Positions 43,900 through 52,516 of a DNA stretch of 64,000 nt are shown here, piece by piece. The DNA lies in assembly GCA_946499505.1 (NCBI GenBank), contig CAMMSL010000009.1, forward strand, positions 33,317 through 97,316, written 5' to 3'. Numbering within the stretch: the stretch's first letter is position 1; the number at the start of each line of letters is the position of its first letter. The DNA comes from an uncultured Lachnoclostridium sp. (GTDB taxonomy: Bacteria > Bacillota > Clostridia > Lachnospirales > Lachnospiraceae). The notes under the pieces were generated by a model. That model saw only the letters and a program-made list of their open reading frames with translations, searched no databases and was not told the DNA's origin. A program made the position numbers and the translations under genes.

Positions 43900-44919
43900 A
43901 TGGCAGTAAAAGTAGCGATTAATGGATTTGGACGTATCGGACGTCTCGCTTTCAGACAGATGTTTGGAGCAGAAGGATTTGAGATCGTGGCAATCAACGA
44001 CCTTACATCCCCGAAAATGCTGGCTCACTTACTGAAATATGACTCAACACAGGGCAGATATGCACTGGCTGACAAAGTTGAGGCAGGAGAGGATTCCATC
44101 ACTGTTGACGGAAAAGAAATCAAAATCTATGCTGAGGCTGATGCTAACAACCTTCCTTGGGGAGAGATCGGTGTTGACGTAGTTCTTGAGTGTACAGGAT
44201 TCTACACAAAGAAAGAGAAAGCTCAGGCACACATCAATGCAGGTGCTAAGAAAGTTATCATCTCCGCTCCGGCTGGAAATGACCTTCCGACAATCGTTTA
44301 CAATGTAAACCACGAGACACTGACAAAGGATGACGACATCATTTCTGCAGCATCCTGTACAACAAACTGCCTCGCTCCGATGGCTAAGGCTCTGAACGAC
44401 CTTGTACCGATCAAATCCGGTATCATGTGCACAATCCACGCTTACACAGGCGATCAGATGACACTTGACGGACCGCAGAGAAAAGGCGATCTGAGAAGAT
44501 CACGTGCAGCAGCTGTTAACATCGTTCCGAACAGCACAGGTGCAGCAAAAGCTATCGGTCTTGTTATTCCGGAACTGAACGGCAAACTGATCGGATCCGC
44601 TCAGCGTGTTCCGACTCCGACAGGATCTACAACAATCCTGACAGCAGTTGTTGACGGAGAAGTTACAGTTGATCAGATCAACGCAGCTATGAAAGCAGCT
44701 TCTAACGAGTCTTACGGCTACAACGAGGATCAGATCGTATCCAGCGATATCGTTGGTATGACATATGGTTCTCTGTTCGATGCTACACAGACAATGGCTC
44801 TTCCGGTTGGCGACGGAACAACAGAGGTTCAGGTTGTTTCATGGTATGACAACGAGAACTCTTACACAAGCCAGATGGTAAGAACAATCAAATACTTCGG
44901 AAAACTGCTTGAGGCTTAA
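43900..44919 (+). CDS. gap: Glyceraldehyde-3-phosphate dehydrogenase
   Basis: GAPDH converts glyceraldehyde 3-phosphate, NAD and phosphate to 1,3-bisphosphoglycerate. The 339-residue protein has the NAD fold [16 protein letters not shown], the catalytic SCTTNC with Cys153, and the RVPTPTGS and [14 protein letters not shown] segments. Codon use is very biased, as expected for a highly expressed gene. TAGGAGG precedes the ATG. A hairpin separates it from pgk. Confidence 0.98.
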   Translation: MAVKVAINGFGRIGRLAFRQMFGAEGFEIVAINDLTSPKMLAHLLKYDSTQGRYALADKVEAGEDSITVDGKEIKIYAEADANNLPWGEIGVDVVLECTGFYTKKEKAQAHINAGAKKVIISAPAGNDLPTIVYNVNHETLTKDDDIISAASCTTNCLAPMAKALNDLVPIKSGIMCTIHAYTGDQMTLDGPQRKGDLRRSRAAAVNIVPNSTGAAKAIGLVIPELNGKLIGSAQRVPTPTGSTTILTAVVDGEVTVDQINAAMKAASNESYGYNEDQIVSSDIVGMTYGSLFDATQTMALPVGDGTTEVQVVSWYDNENSYTSQMVRTIKYFGKLLEA

Positions 44920-44981
44920 TTCATTCTAAGCAATGAGGACAAGCGCTCAGAAGATAATTCTGAATCATTGACTCACAATGG

Positions 44982-45016
44982 GGTCCGGTCTTGTTGTAGG
45001 ACCGGACCTTATTTAG
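44982..45016 (+). terminator. Hairpin between gap and pgk
   Basis: GGTCCGGTC (44982-44990) pairs with GACCGGACC (45000-45008), nine-base loop, then TTATTTAGTTT. It likely causes partial termination so that gap is made in excess of pgk and tpiA; no new promoter is evident before pgk. Confidence 0.75.
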
Positions 45017-45043
45017 TTTAAAAAGTATCAGGAGGCTATTAAA

Positions 45044-46243
45044 ATGGCAGCACTTAACAAAAAAACAGTAGATGATATCAACGTAAAGGACAAAAGAGTC
45101 CTTGTAAGATGTGATTTCAACGTACCGCTTAAGGACGGAAAGATCACAGATGAGACACGTATCGTGGCAGCTCTTCCGACAATCAAAAAGCTGATCGCTG
45201 ACGGCGGAAAAGTAATCCTCTGCTCACACCTCGGAAAACCGAAGGGAGAGCCGAAACCGGAACTGTCACTTGCACCGGTTGCAGTAAGACTTTCTGAGCT
45301 TCTCGGTCAGGAAGTTAAATTCGCAGCTGATCCGGAAGTTGTAGGACCGAACGCAAAAGCGGCTGTAGAGGCTATGAAAGACGGAGACGTTGTACTTCTT
45401 GAGAACACACGTTACAGAGCAGAAGAGACAAAGAACGGCGAAGAGTTCTCCAAAGAACTTGCATCTCTCTGCGATGTATTTGTAAACGATGCATTCGGAA
45501 CAGCTCACAGAGCTCACTGTTCAAACGTCGGTGTCACAAAATATGTTGATACAGCAGTTGTCGGATATCTGATGGAGAAAGAAATCAAATTCCTCGGAAA
45601 CGCTGTAGAGAATCCGGAGAGACCGTTTGTTGCTATCCTTGGCGGATCTAAAGTGTCCAGCAAGATTTCTGTTATCAACAATCTTCTCGAGAAAGTCGAC
45701 ACTCTGATCATCGGCGGTGGAATGTGCTATACATTTACAAAAGCTCAGGGCGGAAATGTAGGTAACTCTCTTCTTGAGGAAGATTATCTGCAGTACGCAC
45801 TTGATATGGTTAAAAAAGCAGAAGAAAAAGGCGTAAAACTTCTTCTTCCTGTTGACGCGGTTGCAGCAGACGCATTCTCAAATGATGCAAATACAAAAGT
45901 TGTTGCTCAGAACGAGATTCCGGACGGCTGGATGGGCCTTGACATCGGACCGAAGACAGCTGAGATGTTCGCTGACGCTGTGAAATCAGCTAAGACAGTT
46001 GTATGGAACGGACCGATGGGATGCTTCGAGATGCCGAAGTTCGCAGACGGAACAAAAGCAGTTGCAGAAGCTCTTGCAAGCACAGATGCAGTGACGATCA
46101 TCGGCGGCGGAGATTCCGCGGCAGCAGTAAACCAGCTTGGTTACGGCGACAAGATGACACATATCTCAACAGGCGGCGGCGCTTCCCTTGAGTTCCTTGA
46201 AGGAAAGGAACTGCCGGGTGTAGCAGCAGCAAACGATAAGTAA
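45044..46243 (+). CDS. pgk: Phosphoglycerate kinase
   Basis: Pgk makes ATP from 1,3-bisphosphoglycerate. The 399-residue protein has [22 protein letters not shown] near the start, the [18 protein letters not shown] segment, the hinge and nucleotide-binding region with [10 protein letters not shown] and GGGDSAAAV. The length is normal (about 395). AGGAGG precedes the ATG. It is 30 bases from tpiA. Codon use is strongly biased. Confidence 0.98.
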   Translation: MAALNKKTVDDINVKDKRVLVRCDFNVPLKDGKITDETRIVAALPTIKKLIADGGKVILCSHLGKPKGEPKPELSLAPVAVRLSELLGQEVKFAADPEVVGPNAKAAVEAMKDGDVVLLENTRYRAEETKNGEEFSKELASLCDVFVNDAFGTAHRAHCSNVGVTKYVDTAVVGYLMEKEIKFLGNAVENPERPFVAILGGSKVSSKISVINNLLEKVDTLIIGGGMCYTFTKAQGGNVGNSLLEEDYLQYALDMVKKAEEKGVKLLLPVDAVAADAFSNDANTKVVAQNEIPDGWMGLDIGPKTAEMFADAVKSAKTVVWNGPMGCFEMPKFADGTKAVAEALASTDAVTIIGGGDSAAAVNQLGYGDKMTHISTGGGASLEFLEGKELPGVAAANDK

Positions 46244-46273
46244 AAAGCTTAGTGAAAATAGGAGAAGAGTAAA

Positions 46274-47023
46274 ATGGCAAGAAAGAAAATCATTGCAGGC
46301 AACTGGAAAATGAACAAAACTCCGAGCGAGGCAGTTGCACTGGTAGAAGAACTGAAACCGTTAGTAGCAAACGAGGAAGTTGACGTAGTATTCTGCGTAC
46401 CGGCTATCGATATCGTTCCTGTTGTTGAGGCGACAAAAGGAACAAACATCCAGGTCGGAGCTGAGAATATGTATTTCGAGGAGAGCGGAGCTTACACAGG
46501 CGAGATCTCACCGGCTATGCTTGTAGACGCAGGTGTTAAATACGTAGTTCTCGGACACTCTGAGAGAAGAGATTACTTTGGAGAGACAAACGAGGATGTA
46601 AATAAGAAAGTCCTTAAAGCATTCGAGCATGGTATCACACCGATCATGTGCTGCGGAGAGACTCTGGAGCAGAGAGAGCAGGGCGTGACAATGGATTTCA
46701 TCCGTCAGCAGGTTAAGGTCGGCCTTCAGAACGTAACAGCTGATCAGGCTAAGACAATGGTTATCGCTTACGAGCCGATCTGGGCTATCGGTACAGGCAA
46801 GACAGCTACAACAGAGCAGGCTGAGGAAGTATGCAAAGGCATCCGTGAGTGTGTTGCTGAAGTATATGACGAGGCTACAGCAGAAGCAATCCGCATCCAG
46901 TACGGCGGATCTGTAAACGCAGGAAATGCTGCAGAGCTGTTCGCTCAGGCTGACATCGACGGCGGCCTTGTAGGAGGAGCTTCACTGAAAGCTGATTTCG
47001 GTAAGATCGTAAACTACAAATAG
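46274..47023 (+). CDS. tpiA: Triosephosphate isomerase
   Basis: TpiA interconverts dihydroxyacetone phosphate and glyceraldehyde 3-phosphate. The 249-residue barrel begins [14 protein letters not shown] with the active Lys, has His in [12 protein letters not shown] and the catalytic Glu in [16 protein letters not shown], and ends with [11 protein letters not shown] and [14 protein letters not shown]. The ribosome site is AGGAGAAG. A strong terminator follows and ends the gap-pgk-tpiA run. Confidence 0.98.
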   Translation: MARKKIIAGNWKMNKTPSEAVALVEELKPLVANEEVDVVFCVPAIDIVPVVEATKGTNIQVGAENMYFEESGAYTGEISPAMLVDAGVKYVVLGHSERRDYFGETNEDVNKKVLKAFEHGITPIMCCGETLEQREQGVTMDFIRQQVKVGLQNVTADQAKTMVIAYEPIWAIGTGKTATTEQAEEVCKGIRECVAEVYDEATAEAIRIQYGGSVNAGNAAELFAQADIDGGLVGGASLKADFGKIVNYK

Positions 47024-47037
47024 GAATTTTCTGTGTC

Positions 47038-47068
47038 GGGCGCGGAGGGAATCCGCGCTCTTTTTTTT
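47038..47068 (+). terminator. Terminator after tpiA
   Basis: A nine-pair stem (47038-47046 with 47052-47060, one G-T pair), five-base loop, and eight T at 47061-47068. Confidence 0.93.
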
Positions 47069-47141
47069 GATGGCGGCATGAGCCAGGCTGGGTAATATCT
47101 ATGTAAAGTAAGACGATTAACGAGAGGAGCTATTTGCCATC

Positions 47142-48374
47142 GTGAATGAAAAGATTTTAAAACACAGTATTCTTTTATCCGCAGCGGTTTCCGTGATTCT
47201 GGGAGTTGTGGTTATGTTTTTGTTTCTGGGAGAAGGAGACAGTCTTACAGGGGGCTTCATTGCAGGCCTGCTGATCGGAATTTTTGCAATTTATCCGTTC
47301 ATACTGACTCTTGTTAATTTCGCGGCTATATTTTGCGGCTGTAAAGATCCCAAGCTGATCCGGAAGGGGAAACATTTTGAATGGATTACCATTGTACTGG
47401 GAACACTCTATTCTTTGCTTATACTTCTGTTTACCGATATTACGTTTTCCGACTGGACAGTCACCCTTCACAATGCTGAGAAACACACGCCGATCTGGAC
47501 AGAAGGAGCGCTTACGGTACTGATTCTTGCAGTGGTCGGGATTCTGGGATATCTGTTCCTCTCATGCAGCCGGATTTCAAAGGTGCCGCCCCTCATTACA
47601 GTGCTGGAGATTGCGGCGATGTATCTGGGGATGCTGCAGTGTATTCTGTGGATTATTCAGATTATCCGTCTGGAAACTGTCTATCTATATCTGTGCCTGT
47701 TCCCATTGAATTGTATTTTGATCGGGATTAAGGTAATCCGCCAGAAAATTATGGAGTGGGGGAAGATACAGCGTGAAGAGAGCAAAAAGGACGGAGCGGT
47801 CAGCGGATTCCGAAACCGGTATCTGGAATGGCTGAACCGGCATCTGGAACGCTCTTCTGTCTGGCCGGCGGCTGCGTTTCTCCTTATGTGGCCTATGCTG
47901 GGGATCATTATCTGTGTCCTGATCTTATTCGGTCAGCGGCCGGACAGTGCCATACGCGCGTGGACCGAGACAAGTGACTGGAATCTGTCCTGGGAAATCG
48001 CTCCGCAGAATATCTATTATGATGAACACTATCTCTGCACCGTTGCCGCAGGCGGCCACAGAAAAGTGGTAAAACCGATCCGTATGGGAGCGAGGCACGG
48101 ACATCCTGTGATCGTGAACCGGCAGCTCTGTGTGGCGAACGCATTTGAACAGATACTGGAGGAACGCATGCCGAACCTGCACCGGAATATCAGAAACTTT
48201 TATGACAGATATGGATTTCCGGTGGCTAAGATGATCCGTTCACCATATATTGCCGACGTGATTTACATCATGATGAAGCCGTTGGAGTGGATTTTTCTTG
48301 CCGTGATTTACATGACGGACGTGAAGCCGGAGAATCGAATCGCGGTGCAGTACCTTCCAAAGAGAACGGCATGA
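47142..48374 (+). CDS. Multi-pass membrane protein of unknown function (possibly DUF6688)
   Basis: A 410-residue protein with about six to seven membrane helices in the first 310 residues and a conserved soluble tail containing YLCTVAAGGHRKVVKPIRMG and VNRQLCVANAFEQILEER. I associate this tail with the DUF6688 group, with moderate confidence; no function is known. The start is a GTG at 47142 after AGAGGAGC with a rather long gap of 11 bases. It lies between tpiA and gpmI but the tpiA terminator and a separate gpmI promoter suggest it is not part of a glycolytic operon. The base usage is less biased than that of its neighbours. Confidence 0.75.
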   Translation: MNEKILKHSILLSAAVSVILGVVVMFLFLGEGDSLTGGFIAGLLIGIFAIYPFILTLVNFAAIFCGCKDPKLIRKGKHFEWITIVLGTLYSLLILLFTDITFSDWTVTLHNAEKHTPIWTEGALTVLILAVVGILGYLFLSCSRISKVPPLITVLEIAAMYLGMLQCILWIIQIIRLETVYLYLCLFPLNCILIGIKVIRQKIMEWGKIQREESKKDGAVSGFRNRYLEWLNRHLERSSVWPAAAFLLMWPMLGIIICVLILFGQRPDSAIRAWTETSDWNLSWEIAPQNIYYDEHYLCTVAAGGHRKVVKPIRMGARHGHPVIVNRQLCVANAFEQILEERMPNLHRNIRNFYDRYGFPVAKMIRSPYIADVIYIMMKPLEWIFLAVIYMTDVKPENRIAVQYLPKRTA

Positions 48375-48438
48375 CAGGGGTATTTTGAGAGTCCTTTCGA
48401 AGCGGGAGTAGTTCATGGCCTAAGGATGATAGTGCATC

Positions 48439-48467
48439 TTGAAAAATGTATGAAAAGCGGTTACAAT
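48439..48467 (+). promoter_or_regulatory. gpmI promoter
   Basis: TTGAAA (48439-48444), 17-base spacer, TACAAT (48462-48467). It resembles the gap promoter (TTGAAT, TACAAT). Confidence 0.75.
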
Positions 48468-48515
48468 AAGTAACGGGACAAGGCTCCCAAATGTACAATA
48501 AAAGGAGATATGGAT

Positions 48516-50054
48516 ATGAGCAAGAAACCAACCGTATTGATGATATTAGACGGCTACGGCTTAAGAGATGACAAGCATGGTAATGCTGTTGCAGAGGCAG
48601 CTACACCGGTTATGGACAAACTGATGGCTGAGTGCCCGTTCGTGAGAGGAAATGCCAGCGGTATGGCAGTAGGACTTCCGGACGGACAGATGGGAAACTC
48701 TGAGGTAGGACATCTGAACATGGGTGCAGGCCGTATCGTATATCAGGATCTTACAAAGATCACAAAGGCGATCCAGGATGGAGATTTCTTTGAGAATAAA
48801 GCGCTTGTGGAAGCATGTGAGAATGTAAAGAAAAATAATTCTGCACTTCATCTGATGGGACTTGTATCTGACGGAGGCGTGCACAGCCACAATACACATA
48901 TTTACGGACTTCTCGAGCTGGCAAAGAGACAGGGAATCGAGAAGGTATATGTACATTGCTTCCTTGACGGACGTGACACACCGCCGGCATCCGGTAAAGA
49001 GTATGTAGAAGAGCTGGAAGCAAAGATGAAAGAAATCGGTGTGGGCGAGGTTGCTACAGTTGCAGGACGCTACTATGCAATGGATCGTGACAACCGCTGG
49101 GACCGTGTAGAGAAAGCCTACAGAGCTCTCGTAAATGGAGAGGGAGACCAGGCAGATTCCGCTGTAGAGGGAATTCAGGCTTCTTATGATAAGGACGTGA
49201 CAGATGAGTTCGTTGTGCCGATGGTAATTATGAAAGACGGCGCTCCGACAGCGACGGTAAAAGACGGAGATTCCGTTATCTTCTTTAATTTCCGCCCGGA
49301 CCGTGCAAGAGAGATCACGAGAACATTCTGTGATGATGATTTTACAGGATTTGACAGAGGCGAGAGAGTGAAGACAACATATGTATGCTTCACAGAGTAC
49401 GATGTGACAATTCCGAACAAACTGGTCGCATTTGTAAAGGAAGAGATCACAAATACATTCGGCGAGTTCCTTGCAGCTCACAATCTGAAGCAGGCACGTA
49501 TCGCCGAGACAGAGAAGTATGCTCATGTAACATTCTTCTTTAACGGCGGCGTAGAGGAGCCGAATCCGGGAGAGGACCGTATCCTTGTAAAATCTCCGAA
49601 GGTTGCCACATACGACCTGAAACCGGAGATGAGCGCGTATGAAGTGTGTGATAAATTATGCGAAGCGATCCGCTCCGGAAAATACGATGTGATCATCATC
49701 AACTTCGCGAACCCGGATATGGTAGGACATACAGGAGTTGAGAATGCAGCGATCAAGGCAATCGAGGCTGTTGACGAGTGTGTAGGAAAAGCAGTTGACG
49801 CTATCAAGGAAGTTGACGGCCAGATGTTCATCTGCGCTGACCACGGAAATGCGGAGCAGCTGATCGACGAGGAGACCGGAGAGCCATTTACAGCTCATAC
49901 GACTAATCAGGTTCCGTTCATCCTGGTAAATGCAGATCCTTCCTATAAACTGAGAGAGGGCGGCTGCCTTGCGGACATCGCTCCGACTCTGATCGAGATG
50001 ATGGGAATGGAACAGCCGAAAGAGATGACAGGAAAATCACTGATCGTGAAATAA
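48516..50054 (+). CDS. gpmI: 2,3-bisphosphoglycerate-independent phosphoglycerate mutase
   Basis: GpmI converts 3- to 2-phosphoglycerate using manganese. The 512-residue protein has VLMILDGYG at the start, the phosphorylated Ser in [15 protein letters not shown] near residue 60, [11 protein letters not shown], and the metal ligands in [14 protein letters not shown]...[11 protein letters not shown] and [10 protein letters not shown] use ATG 48516, eight bases after AAAGGAG; ATG 48510 is too close to the site. Codon use is biased. A weak hairpin without a T run follows. Confidence 0.97.
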   Translation: MSKKPTVLMILDGYGLRDDKHGNAVAEAATPVMDKLMAECPFVRGNASGMAVGLPDGQMGNSEVGHLNMGAGRIVYQDLTKITKAIQDGDFFENKALVEACENVKKNNSALHLMGLVSDGGVHSHNTHIYGLLELAKRQGIEKVYVHCFLDGRDTPPASGKEYVEELEAKMKEIGVGEVATVAGRYYAMDRDNRWDRVEKAYRALVNGEGDQADSAVEGIQASYDKDVTDEFVVPMVIMKDGAPTATVKDGDSVIFFNFRPDRAREITRTFCDDDFTGFDRGERVKTTYVCFTEYDVTIPNKLVAFVKEEITNTFGEFLAAHNLKQARIAETEKYAHVTFFFNGGVEEPNPGEDRILVKSPKVATYDLKPEMSAYEVCDKLCEAIRSGKYDVIIINFANPDMVGHTGVENAAIKAIEAVDECVGKAVDAIKEVDGQMFICADHGNAEQLIDEETGEPFTAHTTNQVPFILVNADPSYKLREGGCLADIAPTLIEMMGMEQPKEMTGKSLIVK

Positions 50055-50095
50055 GGATATTTGCGTCAGCACAGAGGTCATAAATACAAATATAT

Positions 50096-50265
50096 ACAGG
50101 GGCACGGCATAATGCCGCGCCTCTGTCTGTATGTCAGGATTTGGTGCGATACGCTTGTAGAGGTGCTATGTGTCAGTGGCACGTGTCCAGCACCGACTGG
50201 AGAGGAGACCGTCGAGCGGTAATGGCGCAAGATGAGCGAGGTATCGCGTTGAGCGGATAGACCGC
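50096..50265 (+). ncRNA. Candidate structured leader RNA before greA
   Basis: The 242-base gap between gpmI and greA contains a set of compatible stems: ACAGGGGC/GCCTCTGT with CGGCA/TGCCG inside (50096-50126); a long-range stem GCGATAC (50146-50152) with GTATCGC (50241-50247) enclosing GGTGCT/AGCACC (50162/50189), GTGTC/GGCAC and ACCG/CGGT (50208/50217); and GCGG/CCGC (50253/50262). The density of stems is above what I see in other gaps. I match it to no known riboswitch class. Confidence 0.35.
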
Positions 50266-50296
50266 AATAACAGCAGGAAAGAAGGAAACAGAACGT

Positions 50297-50800
50297 ATGC
50301 GTGAGAAACTGACAAAAAGCGATATAGAAAAGATCCAGGCTGAGATTGACCACCGTAAGCTTGTAGAGAGAAAAGAACTGATCGAGGCGGTGAAAGAAGC
50401 CCGTTCCCACGGGGATCTCAGTGAAAACTTTGAATATCATGCGGCCAAAAAAGAAAAAAACAGAAATGAAAGCCGCATCCGCTATCTGGAGAGAATGCTC
50501 AAGACGGCGATTATCGTGGAAGATCATTCCAAGGCTGACGAGGTGGGGCTTAACAACACAGTTGAAATCTACTGTGAGGACGACGACGAGGTGGAGACTT
50601 ACCGGATTGTGACATCTGTACGCGGCAGTTCTCTGAACGGACTGGTCAGTATCGAGTCTCCGATCGGAAAAGCTCTTCTGGGTCATAAAGAAGGCGACAG
50701 GGTCTATGTTAAAGTGAATGACGACTACGGGTATTATGTCGTGATCCGAAAAGTGATCAAGACAGAGAGCGAAGATGGAGACCAGATCAGGAGCTATTAG
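50297..50800 (+). CDS. greA: Transcript cleavage factor GreA
   Basis: GreA helps backtracked RNA polymerase to cleave and resume. The 167-residue protein has the N-terminal coiled coil whose tip carries the acidic residues, in EARSHGDLSENFEYHAAKKEK (residues about 34-54), and the C-terminal FKBP-like domain with SSLNGLVSIESPIGKALLGHKEGD and VYVKVNDDYGYYVVIRKV. This is normal GreA, with Phe in place of the usual Ala at SENxEY. AAGAAGGAAA precedes the ATG. The HAD gene follows by 20 bases. Confidence 0.93.
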   Translation: MREKLTKSDIEKIQAEIDHRKLVERKELIEAVKEARSHGDLSENFEYHAAKKEKNRNESRIRYLERMLKTAIIVEDHSKADEVGLNNTVEIYCEDDDEVETYRIVTSVRGSSLNGLVSIESPIGKALLGHKEGDRVYVKVNDDYGYYVVIRKVIKTESEDGDQIRSY

Positions 50801-50820
50801 AAAATAGGAAAGGGAAAAAG

Positions 50821-51477
50821 ATGAGATATATAACCGCTATTTTTGATCTGGACGGAACAATCACAGATTCCGGACAGGGAATTATGAATGCGATCCGGTA
50901 TGCAGTAAAAAAACATGGCCTTCCGGAAATTTCAGAGGAAGTGCTGCGCTCTTTTATCGGACCGCCGCTGAAAGAACAGTTTCAGTCCGTCTTCGGATTG
51001 TCAGAAGAAGAGGGCGCGGTTATGGTTGCCACATATCGGGAATATTACAGTGACAAAGGAATCTTCGAGAACCGGGTTTATGATGGTGCAGCAGAGATGC
51101 TCGAAAGGCTGAAAACAGCGGGAGTCAGGATATTGATGGCTACGTCAAAACCAGAGAAATATGCAAAACAGATTGCAGAACATTTCGGATTTGATATGTA
51201 TTTCGACTTTATTGGCGGTGCGTGCATGGACGGGAGAAGAACAGACAAATACGAGGTGATCGAGTATGTACTCGAGTCCTGCGCTGTTGTCAGGGAAACG
51301 GCTGTCATGATCGGAGACCGCAGTCATGATATGATAGGAGCCAGAAAATCCGGACTCAATAGTATCGGTGTGCTATACGGATATGGGAGTAAAGAGGAGC
51401 TTGAGAAAGCTGGCGCGCTGGAATTGGCAGCTCTTCCTGCTGATGTCGCAAAAATAGTACTGGGACAGACTGAATAG
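50821..51477 (+). CDS. HAD-superfamily phosphatase (PGP/PpaX-like)
   Basis: The 218-residue HAD hydrolase has motif I IFDLDGTITDSGQGI (Asp9, Asp11), motif II MATSKPEKYAKQI near 106, motif III around RRTDKYEV and motif IV VMIGDRSHDMIGA near 165. The helical cap contains RSFIGPPLKEQF, a feature of phosphoglycolate phosphatase-like proteins. The substrate is not known. It is co-directional with greA with a 20-base gap, so it is probably co-transcribed. It is only a distant relative of the HAD protein at 18216. Confidence 0.88.
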   Translation: MRYITAIFDLDGTITDSGQGIMNAIRYAVKKHGLPEISEEVLRSFIGPPLKEQFQSVFGLSEEEGAVMVATYREYYSDKGIFENRVYDGAAEMLERLKTAGVRILMATSKPEKYAKQIAEHFGFDMYFDFIGGACMDGRRTDKYEVIEYVLESCAVVRETAVMIGDRSHDMIGARKSGLNSIGVLYGYGSKEELEKAGALELAALPADVAKIVLGQTE

Positions 51478-51641
51478 CCTCTATGCTGTTAACGGGTGCG
51501 GGCGGTTTTACATAAATTTTTCAAAACATAGAGTATGGTTTTTACATTCTCCGTTTACACTAAAGATGTAACAGAAAGCGAAAGCTGATTTTTCTGTTTT
51601 TACGGATCTTATTTATATATTAAACGGATGGAGGATGTAAA

Positions 51642-51887
51642 ATGTACAGAGGACTTTGGAACATTATTACAAGACACATAGATAACAGCCATGCAGTATC
51701 AGTGTTCCTTCCGATCATGATCATAGGCTGGACTATAGCGGGTGTGTTAGCCGGACTTATTGTCTGTGCTTTTACCGGCACAGGTGTTGTTTCCGCACTT
51801 GCAGACCTGATCTGCGCCGGAGGGTATGCGGGGCTGATACTGGGACTTTTCGGAGGATGCCTCTTCCTCTATAGAACAGGAGTGTAA
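51642..51887 (+). CDS. Small two-helix membrane protein
   Basis: An 81-residue protein that I do not recognise. It has two to three hydrophobic stretches (FLPIMIIGWTIAGVLAGLIVCAF and ICAGGYAGLILGLFGGCLFLY) with Gly-rich faces, as in small membrane-packing or holin-like proteins. GGAGGATG lies upstream with good spacing, so the start is convincing. It is monocistronic and followed by palindromic elements A and B. No function is assigned. Confidence 0.65.
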   Translation: MYRGLWNIITRHIDNSHAVSVFLPIMIIGWTIAGVLAGLIVCAFTGTGVVSALADLICAGGYAGLILGLFGGCLFLYRTGV

Positions 51888-51900
51888 TATAAAGATTTCT

Positions 51901-52117
51901 TCAAGGGATAAGCTTCCGTTTCGCCGGGAGATGCCTCAGAACAAAACCGTTCCGCTCTACCTCAAAGATTTGAATGGATGTAACGCCGGAATCAAATGTT
52001 CGTCCAATGGGACTCCATTTGACACCGCCTGACATCCAGAACAAATGCTTTTCGGAACGCTCTCACTTAATGTTTTGGTCTGAGGCATCTCCCGGCGAAA
52101 CTGGTTTTATCCCTCTC
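51901..52117. repeat. Long imperfect palindrome (element 2)
   Basis: The outermost matching arms are AGGGATAA (51904-51911) and TTATCCCT (52107-52114). The best part is an exact 23-base arm at 51918-51940 that is the inverse complement of 52079-52101. Further pairs continue inward (CAAAAC, TGGATGT, CAAATG) to a small apical hairpin GTCC-AATG-GGAC (52002-52013). It has no ORF on either strand that could be real. It is similar in layout to elements 1 and 3, but its sequence is different. Confidence 0.85.
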
Positions 52118-52264
52118 AGACAGTTAAGCAGAAACTGGTACAGTATTCCTTTTAATTGGAAAGAACGGCTGATGAAGTGTAATATAACTTTCCGACAGCG
52201 TCATACTTAATTGAACAGAGTCGACTGCCGGAACTGACAGAAAATTTTATATTGGATGAGCCTG
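52118..52264. other. Spacer between the two palindromes
   Basis: A 147-base A/T-rich stretch with a weak TTCC/GGAA hairpin near 52147. I see no ORF, promoter or target duplication. Confidence 0.4.
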
Positions 52265-52451
52265 CGAGAAATACGTCTCTGCTGCGTGAGCGGTGCATTC
52301 AAGCGGAACGTTCCGAATACACCCGGTTCTCCATGTTAGAGAAAGGAAATGCGAATTCCTATGGATGAGCATTTCCTTTTTCGTTACATGGATTCCGGGG
52401 GATGAGGTAGAGTGAAGCGGGCACTGCGATGCAGCAGAGACGTATTTCTCG
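52265..52451. repeat. Long imperfect palindrome (element 3)
   Basis: The 21-base arms 52265-52285 and 52431-52451 are exact inverse complements. Inward, CCCGG, CCATGT and finally AAAGGAAATGC (52342-52352) with GCATTTCCTTT (52369-52379) continue the stem around a 16-base loop. The apical stem is followed by TTTTT, so on the plus strand it looks like a terminator for the small membrane protein gene. No ORF. Confidence 0.85.
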
Positions 52452-52471
52452 AGACGTTCTACATATAAAAT

Positions 52472-52500
52472 ATCCCCTGCCAGTTTGTCCGGCAGGGGAT
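52472..52500 (-). terminator. Terminator of the activase gene
   Basis: ATCCCCTGCC (52472-52481) pairs with GGCAGGGGAT (52491-52500), nine-base loop; on the minus strand it is followed by ATTTTATAT. It lies 17 bases past the activase stop. Confidence 0.8.
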
Positions 52501-52516
52501 TCTCTGTGAGAAATCT

